Of a stretch of DNA of 64,000 bases, positions 58,807 through 64,000 are shown piece by piece. Below the pieces are notes generated by a model. That model was not told the origin of the DNA, made no database searches, and was given only the letters and a program-made list of their open reading frames with translations. The stretch's first letter is position 1; the number at the start of each line of letters is the position of its first letter. This DNA comes from Elusimicrobiales bacterium. GTDB taxonomy: Bacteria; Elusimicrobiota; Elusimicrobia; Elusimicrobiales; UBA9959. A program made the translations under genes and the position numbers. The stretch is taken from the NCBI GenBank assembly GCA_028688015.1, contig JAQTZB010000001.1:289663-353662 (forward strand), read 5' to 3'.

Positions 58807-60906
58807 ATGAACTACGTTCTGCTCGCTGGGTTCGTCCTTACTGCTATGACTGCCACAAACTTCGCGGCGGAGCCGCCGCCGGCGAAAAAAATACCGTTCA
58901 AACTGGAGAAGCACGGCCACGTCAGGGTGGACGACTATTACTGGCTGAAGGACCGCAAGAGCCCGGAGGTCCTGGCTTATCTCGCGGCGGAAAATGACTA
59001 CGCCGCGGCGGCGCTGAAGCACACCGAGCAGTTGCAGCAAAAGCTTTTCGCCGAAATGAAGGGCCGCATCAAGCAGGACGACTCCACCGTGCCGTTCAAG
59101 TACGGGGACTACTACTATTATAAGACCTATAAGAAGGGCAGCGAGTATCCCGTCTTCGCCCGCAGGAAGGGCTCGCCCGAAGGCAGGGAAGAGGTCCTCC
59201 TCGACGTCAACGCGCTGGCCAAGGGCAGGGCTTTCTGCTCTGTGCTGTTCCCCGCCGTGCGGCCCGATCACAAGATGATAGCGTACGCCATGGACACCGG
59301 CGGCCGCCGCTTCTACGACGTGTATTTCAAGGACCTGGCTACCGGCAAGACGCTGAAGGAAAGGATAGAGAAGACCGCCGGCGACATGGCCTGGGCCAAC
59401 GACAATAAAACGCTGGTTTACGTTAAACAGAACCCGGAGACGCTGCGCTGGGAGCGCGTCTTCGCGCACGAGCTGGGCGCCGCCGCCGACCGCGAGATCT
59501 ATTTTGAGGCCGACGAGACTTTCGAGGTGGGCGTTTCCAAGTCCAACACCGACAAATACATTTTCCTGCGCTCCGGCTCCACCCTGTCCACCGAGTACCG
59601 CCTGCTCGACGCGGACGCCCCCGCGGCGGCCCCCAGGGTCTTTCAGCCGCGGCTGCCCGGGCTGGAATACGACGTGGAGGACGGCGGCGGGAAGTTCTAT
59701 GTGCTCAACAACGACCATGCGCGAAACTTCAAGGTTTCGGTCTGCCTGGCGACGGAGACGGCCAGGTCCGGCTGGGTGGACCTGGTTCCCCACCGTGACG
59801 ATACGCTGGTGGAATACATCGAGGTGTTCGAAGGTTGGCTGGTGCTGAAGGAGCGGGCCAACGCGCTGGGCCGCTTCCACATCTTCAACCGCGCCGACGG
59901 CAAGGAGAGCTGGATCGACTTCGACGAGCCGGCCTACCTGGCGGAGCTGGGTGAGAATTTTGAATACAAGACCGACACGCTGCGCGTTACCTACGAGTCG
60001 CTGACCACGCCGGACTCCGTCTACGACATAGACCTGAACACCAGGGCGAAGAAGCTGATGAAACGGCAGGAAGTGCTGGGCGGCTTCAGGCCGGAGGAGT
60101 ACGCGGCGGAGCGGCTGTGGGTCAAGGCCCGCGACGGAGAGCTGCTCCCGGTTTCGATAGTCTATAAGAAGACGGTAGACCTGAAGAGCGGGCGCAACCC
60201 GCTGCACATTTATTCCTACGGGGCCTACGGCTACAGCTCGGATCCTTATTTCAGCTCGATCCGCCTCTCGCTGCTCGACCGCGGCTTCATCTGCGCGATC
60301 CCGCACATCCGCGGCGGCTCGGAGCTGGGCCGGCGCTGGTACGAGGACGGGCGGCAGTTGAAGAAGAAGAACACCTTCTACGACTTCATCGACGCCACGA
60401 AGTTCCTGATAGAGCGGGGCTACACCTCGCCGGCGCATCTCTACGCCGAGGGCGGCTCCGCCGGCGGTCTGCTGGTGGGCGCGGTGGCCAACCTGGCCCC
60501 GGAGCTGTATCACGGCATCCTGGCCGGGGTGCCTTTCGTGGATGTGGTCACTACGATGCTGGACCCCGACATCCCGCTGACCACCGGTGAGTACGACGAG
60601 TGGGGCAACCCCAATATCAAAGAGTATTACGATTATATCCTGTCGTATTCCCCGTACGACAATGTAGGCAGGAAGGCTTATCCCAATCTGCTCATCACGA
60701 CGGGGCTCAACGATTCGCAGGTGCAGTACTGGGAGCCGGCCAAGTGGGCGGCGAAGCTGCGGGACCTGAAGACGGACAAGAACCTGGTGCTGCTGAAGAC
60801 CGACATGGACACCGGCCACGGCGGTAAGTCCGGCCGCTTCGAGTCGCTGAAGCTGACGGCGCTGGAATACGCTTTCATGCTGGACCTGGAAGGTATCAAA
60901 GAGTGA
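58807..60906 (+). CDS. oligopeptidase B / prolyl oligopeptidase family (S9A)
   Basis: The 699-residue protein has a signal-type N-terminus (MNYVLLAGFVLTAMTATNFA), so it is likely exported, which is unusual for oligopeptidase B but known in some bacteria. The N-terminal beta-propeller (about 60-415) and C-terminal hydrolase carry the catalytic S551 (EGGSAGGLLVG), D636 (TGLNDSQVQYWEPAKW) and H671 (DTGHGGKSGRF). It should cleave small peptides after basic or proline residues. The start codon has a GGGGGG-type SD. The small membrane gene at 60903 overlaps its stop by four bases. Confidence 0.92.
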   Translation: MNYVLLAGFVLTAMTATNFAAEPPPAKKIPFKLEKHGHVRVDDYYWLKDRKSPEVLAYLAAENDYAAAALKHTEQLQQKLFAEMKGRIKQDDSTVPFKYGDYYYYKTYKKGSEYPVFARRKGSPEGREEVLLDVNALAKGRAFCSVLFPAVRPDHKMIAYAMDTGGRRFYDVYFKDLATGKTLKERIEKTAGDMAWANDNKTLVYVKQNPETLRWERVFAHELGAAADREIYFEADETFEVGVSKSNTDKYIFLRSGSTLSTEYRLLDADAPAAAPRVFQPRLPGLEYDVEDGGGKFYVLNNDHARNFKVSVCLATETARSGWVDLVPHRDDTLVEYIEVFEGWLVLKERANALGRFHIFNRADGKESWIDFDEPAYLAELGENFEYKTDTLRVTYESLTTPDSVYDIDLNTRAKKLMKRQEVLGGFRPEEYAAERLWVKARDGELLPVSIVYKKTVDLKSGRNPLHIYSYGAYGYSSDPYFSSIRLSLLDRGFICAIPHIRGGSELGRRWYEDGRQLKKKNTFYDFIDATKFLIERGYTSPAHLYAEGGSAGGLLVGAVANLAPELYHGILAGVPFVDVVTTMLDPDIPLTTGEYDEWGNPNIKEYYDYILSYSPYDNVGRKAYPNLLITTGLNDSQVQYWEPAKWAAKLRDLKTDKNLVLLKTDMDTGHGGKSGRFESLKLTALEYAFMLDLEGIKE

Positions 60907-61097
60907 AGCTTTCCGAAGTCAAGAAGCGCAACCGGCTCCTGGGCATAATCGGGGCCGCGCTGCTGTTCCAGGCGGGCGGGCTGGACCCCTGGCTGCGCGG
61001 CATCGGCGGCACGGCCTTCTCCTTCGCGGTGTTGTTGCTCTTGTTTTTCCTCGCCCCGATAGTTATAGAACTCCTCGAACGCAAGTTCACGAAGTAA
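60903..61097 (+). CDS. small membrane protein, 64 residues
   Basis: The GTG start overlaps the oligopeptidase stop (GTGA). The product has two hydrophobic segments (about 12-26 and 38-57; LLGIIGAALLFQAGG and FSFAVLLLLFFLAPIVIELL) and a basic N-terminus (KLSEVKKRNR) and C-terminus (RKFTK). No family is recognised. The tight overlap supports translation. It may be only a coupled small ORF; evidence is context and composition. Confidence 0.6.
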   Translation: MKLSEVKKRNRLLGIIGAALLFQAGGLDPWLRGIGGTAFSFAVLLLLFFLAPIVIELLERKFTK

Positions 61098-61109
61098 ATC
61101 CTCAAATAC

Positions 61110-61320
61110 TTAAGGCGGGGCAGTCACGCATAAACCGCATAGCGGTTTTGCGCGACCCCGGCTCGGCAATTTTTCGCTGAAAAAATTGCCTCCGCCCTTG
61201 CGGCCCGGACGCAAGGCATAATTATGCCTTGCTCTAAAGCCGGGCCTCACCTCCCCAAAGTCGCACGGAACCCCTCCCCGGCTGTCTCTGTCGGTATCGG
61301 TGCATCCTGTCAGTTATCCG
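61110..61320 (+). repeat. related structured intergenic element (partial or mosaic)
   Basis: The gap between two convergent genes carries four hairpins. AAACCGC pairs with GCGGTTT (61133-61149). A 10-bp AT-rich stem pairs 61166-61175 with 61182-61191. A 20-base palindrome (61213-61232) lies inside GCCCGG/CCGGGC. The 27-base motif at 61254-61280 matches 22042-22068 exactly and 5081-5107 with two changes. TGTCAGT follows at about the same distance. The 5' stem partner and the long second stem of copies 1 and 2 are missing. It may be a truncated or shuffled family member. Confidence 0.6.
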
Positions 61321-62412
61321 CTAGTTAATCAGCTTTCCGGAAAGGGCGAAGACTTCGGGCGGCACGCCGAGGTGCTGCTTCAGCAGGACGTCGCGGTCGA
61401 GCGGGTTGCGGGTGAAGATAATTTTGAGAAGGGTCCACGGCGGGATGCGCCGGAAGTAGCGGGCCGGGGAGATGAGAGGGGTGTTGATTAGCGGGAAGTC
61501 GGAGCCGTACATGAGGCGGCCGGAAAATTCCGGGCGCTTCAGCGCCTCTTCCAGATACCTGGGCTTGTTGGCCTGGGTCAGCGACGAGATGTCGGAGTAA
61601 AGGTTCGGGAATTCCGTCATCAGGCGCGCCAGGCGGTCGCTGCTGCGCTCCCCACCGTAAAGCCCGGTGGAGGCGATATGCGGGGCGATGACCGTCACTC
61701 CGAACTTCAGCGGCAGGCGCAGGCGCTCCGGGTCGCCCAGCTCGTCCCGTGAGGCGGAGAAAGAACGTTCATGCCCGGAGTGCGTCAGCAGCGGCAGGCC
61801 GAGGCGGGCCAGTTCCCGGTAGAAGGGCGCGAGGGCCGGGTCGGCCGGGTTCAGTTCCATCACCGAAGGGATCCACTTTATCAGGACCGCGCCCTGCTCC
61901 TTCGCGCGGCGCAGCCTGGGCAGCGCGTCTCTGCGGTAGGGGTTCACGGAAGCCCCGAACAGCAGGTTCGGATAGCGGGCCGCGGCGGCCGCCGCGAATT
62001 CGTTAGGTACGTAGACCTCCGTGCGCGCCGCGTCCAATTCCCCGTCCGGGCCGACTGCGCCGTCCAAAGCCAGGATGACCACCTTGCCCACGGAGCGGCT
62101 TTTTTTCGCCAGTTCCGAAACTCTGGCCGGTATGAGCCAGTCCCCTTTCTTCTCCAGTTCCGCGGCCGTAACCCCGAAAGCCCGCAGGTAGAGGGCGAAC
62201 CGGGGGCTGCGGCGCAGCCGCGCGGAAACCAGGGCCCCGCTGCCGCCTGCGCCGATGCCCGCGATGTGGCAATGCATGTCGGTAATGCCGGCCGGCGCCT
62301 CCCGCACGGGCAGGTAGGGGCCCAGGTAAGCGGCGGCGTACGCGGCTGTTAGCAGGGCTGCGGCGAGCGCGGTATAGGTGAAGAGCGTCTTTTGGGAGGT
62401 TTTGAGGCGCAT
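61321..62412 (-). CDS. membrane-anchored amidohydrolase (Amidohydro_2-like)
   Basis: The ATG at 62412 gives 363 residues. A single N-terminal membrane anchor (about 10-30) is followed by a TIM-barrel metal hydrolase. It has ITDMHCHIAGIG with the His-x-His pair, ALLIKWIPSVMELNPA-type strands (GAVLIKWIPSVMELN), PLLTHSGHE, VIAPHIAST and YGSDFPLINTP with the conserved Asp. Related proteins hydrolyse or decarboxylate aromatic or cyclic substrates. The anchor and extracytoplasmic location are less usual for the family. Substrate is unknown. The upstream TATACT (62462-62457) may be its -10. Confidence 0.8.
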   Translation of the reverse strand: MRLKTSQKTLFTYTALAAALLTAAYAAAYLGPYLPVREAPAGITDMHCHIAGIGAGGSGALVSARLRRSPRFALYLRAFGVTAAELEKKGDWLIPARVSELAKKSRSVGKVVILALDGAVGPDGELDAARTEVYVPNEFAAAAAARYPNLLFGASVNPYRRDALPRLRRAKEQGAVLIKWIPSVMELNPADPALAPFYRELARLGLPLLTHSGHERSFSASRDELGDPERLRLPLKFGVTVIAPHIASTGLYGGERSSDRLARLMTEFPNLYSDISSLTQANKPRYLEEALKRPEFSGRLMYGSDFPLINTPLISPARYFRRIPPWTLLKIIFTRNPLDRDVLLKQHLGVPPEVFALSGKLIN

Positions 62413-62618
62413 AAGCCGTGCCTGCTGCCGGTTCGGCGGGCAGGGGGTGCGGCGGATAGTATACCTAAATATGCCGGGGCGGTTTCCGGGGACGGCAGCC
62501 GGCGCTTTTAATTCATTGCCCACGGCCCCCCCCATTTTGTATTATTAAGGAAAGCCCCACCAAAGGGTTTCCGCCCGCACCCGCGGGCCAGACGGTAACG
62601 ACAACAGGAGCCACGAAT
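62413..62618. promoter_or_regulatory. divergent region between amidohydrolase and ppdK
   Basis: The minus strand has TATACT at 62462-62457. The plus strand has AT-rich TTTGTATTATTAAGG at 62536-62550 as a possible -10 for ppdK, then a 70-base leader. No riboswitch or clear operator was recognised. Confidence 0.35.
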
Positions 62619-64000
62619 ATGCCCAAGACGGCCATTAAATCCAAAGCTAAAACACCCAAAGCAGCGAAAATTTCCAAGAAAATGATCTACTTCTTCGGCG
62701 GCGGCAAAGCCGACGGCAAGGAGTCCATGAAGAACCTGCTCGGCGGCAAGGGCGCCAACCTGGCCGAGATGGCCGGCCACCCCTCTCTGCGCCTGCCGGT
62801 TCCCCCCGGCTTCACGCTGACCACCGAGATCTGCACCTATTACTGGGCCAACAAGCGCTCCTACCCTAAGGGCCTGACCCAGGACGTCGAGAAGAACATC
62901 CGCCGCGTGGAGGAACTCACCGGCAAAAAGTTCGGCGACGCCAAGAACCCCCTCCTGCTGTCCATCCGCTCCGGCGCCCGCAAGTCCATGCCCGGCATGA
63001 TGGAGACCATCCTTAACTGCGGCCTGACCTCCGAGACCATCCCCGGCCTCATCGAGCTCACCAAGAACCCCCGCTTCGTCTACGACTCCTACCGCCGCCT
63101 GATCATGATGTACGCCGATGTCGTCATGGAAAAGGCCGCCGGCATAGAGGTAGAGGACAATAAGGGCGTGCGCAAGCAGCTCGAGCACCTCATGGAAGCC
63201 ATGAAGAAAGCCCGCGGCGCCAAGTCCGACACCGACCTGTCCGCCGACGACCTGAAGACCCTGGCCGAGCAGTTCAAGGCCAAGGTGAAGGAAGTCATCG
63301 GCAAAGAATTCCCGGATAACCACATGGACCAGCTGTGGGGCTCCATCGGCGCCGTGTTCGCCTCCTGGATGGGCAACAAGGCCGTGCAGTACCGCAAGAT
63401 CGAAGGCATCCCCGCCGAGTGGGGCACGGCCGTGAACGTGCAGAGCATGGTGTTCGGCAACATGGGCGACGCCTCCGCCACCGGCGTGGCGTTCACCCGC
63501 AACCCCGGCACCGGCGAGAACTACTTCTACGGCGAGTTCCTCGAGAACGCCCAGGGCGAGGACGTCGTGGCCGGCATCCGCACCCCGCACCCCATCAACG
63601 AGCCCAGCCGCTCCGACCAGAGCCGCAACCTCAAGTCGATGGAGCAGATGATGCCCGCCTGCTATAAAGAGCTGGCCGCCATCCGCGCCAAGCTCGAGAA
63701 GCATTACCGCGACATGCTCGACATCGAATTCACCGTCGAGAACGGCAAGCTGTACATGCTGCAGTGCCGCGTGGGCAAGCGCAACGGCCCCGCCGCCGTG
63801 CGCATGGCCATCGACATGCACAAGGAGCGCCTGGCGACCAAGGAAGAGGTCGTGATGCGCGTTACCCCCTCCCAGCTCGACGAGCTGCTGCATCCCACCA
63901 TCGACCCCAAGGCCGAAGCCAAGATAAAGCCGATCGGCAAAGGCCTCCCGGCCGGCCCCGGCGGCGCCGTGGGCGCGATCGTCTTCACGGCGGCCGACGC
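62619..64000 (+). CDS. ppdK: pyruvate, phosphate dikinase (partial, C-terminus off the right edge)
   Basis: The frame runs from ATG at 62619 (SD AACAGGAG) to the window edge, giving 460 residues of an expected 870-900. It starts with a Lys/Ala-rich extension of about 20 residues before the usual KMIYFFGGGKADGK. The nucleotide-binding domain has LLGGKGANLAEMA, LPVPPGFTLTTEICTYYW, LLSIRSGARKSMPGMMETIL, TAVNVQSMVFGNMGDASATG and GVAFTRNPGTGENYFYGEFL. The phosphohistidine and PEP-binding domains lie beyond the window. It interconverts pyruvate and PEP with ATP/AMP/PPi and can serve glycolysis or gluconeogenesis. Regulation is not visible. Confidence 0.95.
   Translation, partial: MPKTAIKSKAKTPKAAKISKKMIYFFGGGKADGKESMKNLLGGKGANLAEMAGHPSLRLPVPPGFTLTTEICTYYWANKRSYPKGLTQDVEKNIRRVEELTGKKFGDAKNPLLLSIRSGARKSMPGMMETILNCGLTSETIPGLIELTKNPRFVYDSYRRLIMMYADVVMEKAAGIEVEDNKGVRKQLEHLMEAMKKARGAKSDTDLSADDLKTLAEQFKAKVKEVIGKEFPDNHMDQLWGSIGAVFASWMGNKAVQYRKIEGIPAEWGTAVNVQSMVFGNMGDASATGVAFTRNPGTGENYFYGEFLENAQGEDVVAGIRTPHPINEPSRSDQSRNLKSMEQMMPACYKELAAIRAKLEKHYRDMLDIEFTVENGKLYMLQCRVGKRNGPAAVRMAIDMHKERLATKEEVVMRVTPSQLDELLHPTIDPKAEAKIKPIGKGLPAGPGGAVGAIVFTAAD

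Noticed and set aside
61213..61232. 20-base palindrome as a phage attachment site or IS end
   Set aside because: No transposase or integrase lies nearby and the palindrome is nested in a larger stem; a structural role is simpler.

Overview
The window is high-GC (about two-thirds G+C by eye) bacterial chromosome, densely coded on both strands. The envelope genes (AsmA-like protein, ExbB/ExbD/TonB, LolA, a probable outer-membrane protein, lipoproteins) indicate a diderm. GroES/GroEL are under CIRCE-type operators. A B12-binding radical SAM protein with a STAS-like tail, excisionase-type HTH-receiver fusions and Hanks-type kinases suggest an uncultured lineage such as Elusimicrobiota. That assignment is inference; no 16S gene is present. 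No phage, transposase, CRISPR array or plasmid gene was seen.

Layout. 1-9.5 kb: a partial AsmA-like gene diverges from a PfkB sugar kinase and an ADP-forming acyl-CoA synthetase, followed by an iron alcohol dehydrogenase, an unrecognised secreted protein and a glycosyltransferase. With the partial pyruvate phosphate dikinase at the right edge, this suggests fermentative sugar use with acetate and ethanol as possible products. 9.5-17.2 kb: the B12/radical SAM protein, MgtE, Sua5, a large PAS/GAF receptor and tRNA-Ser(GCU). 17.2-24.4 kb: an ExbB-ExbD-TonB operon carrying two small paralogous membrane proteins and an epimerase, a coiled-coil protein, and YggS-YggU-MtnA. 24.5-30.1 kb: MFS transporter, DUF3592 protein, subtilase, two GNATs and small membrane proteins.

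30.2-40.7 kb is a stress and signalling block: groES-groEL behind two CIRCE-like operators, then an operon of receiver-GGDEF protein, Ser/Thr kinase, CHASE2-Ser/Thr kinase, PP2C phosphatase and FHA protein. A divergent HTH-receiver gene follows. 40.7-44.1 kb has a short candidate small RNA, a TPR protein and a DUF2723 membrane protein. 44.1-52.5 kb is one long housekeeping run on the minus strand: rpsO-pnp-accB-wHTH-ftsK-lolA-pgsA-pgpA-putative outer-membrane protein. 52.7-64 kb: glutamine synthetase-like protein, LytM peptidase, DUF155-like protein, thioredoxin-like lipoprotein, CinA, DUF4404 protein, oligopeptidase B, a small membrane protein, an amidohydrolase and the start of ppdK.

The most notable non-coding signals are: (1) a roughly 320-bp intergenic element present in two copies (4980-5304 and 21941-22261), with long-range stems kept by compensatory base changes and a related third element at 61110-61320; (2) a compact promoter-hairpin-terminator unit at 40713-40827 with a C-rich loop and an upstream 10-bp palindrome, a good small-RNA candidate; (3) paired CIRCE-like operators around the groESL promoter; (4) five genes with a -10-like hexamer exactly six bases before the start codon, suggesting leaderless transcripts.
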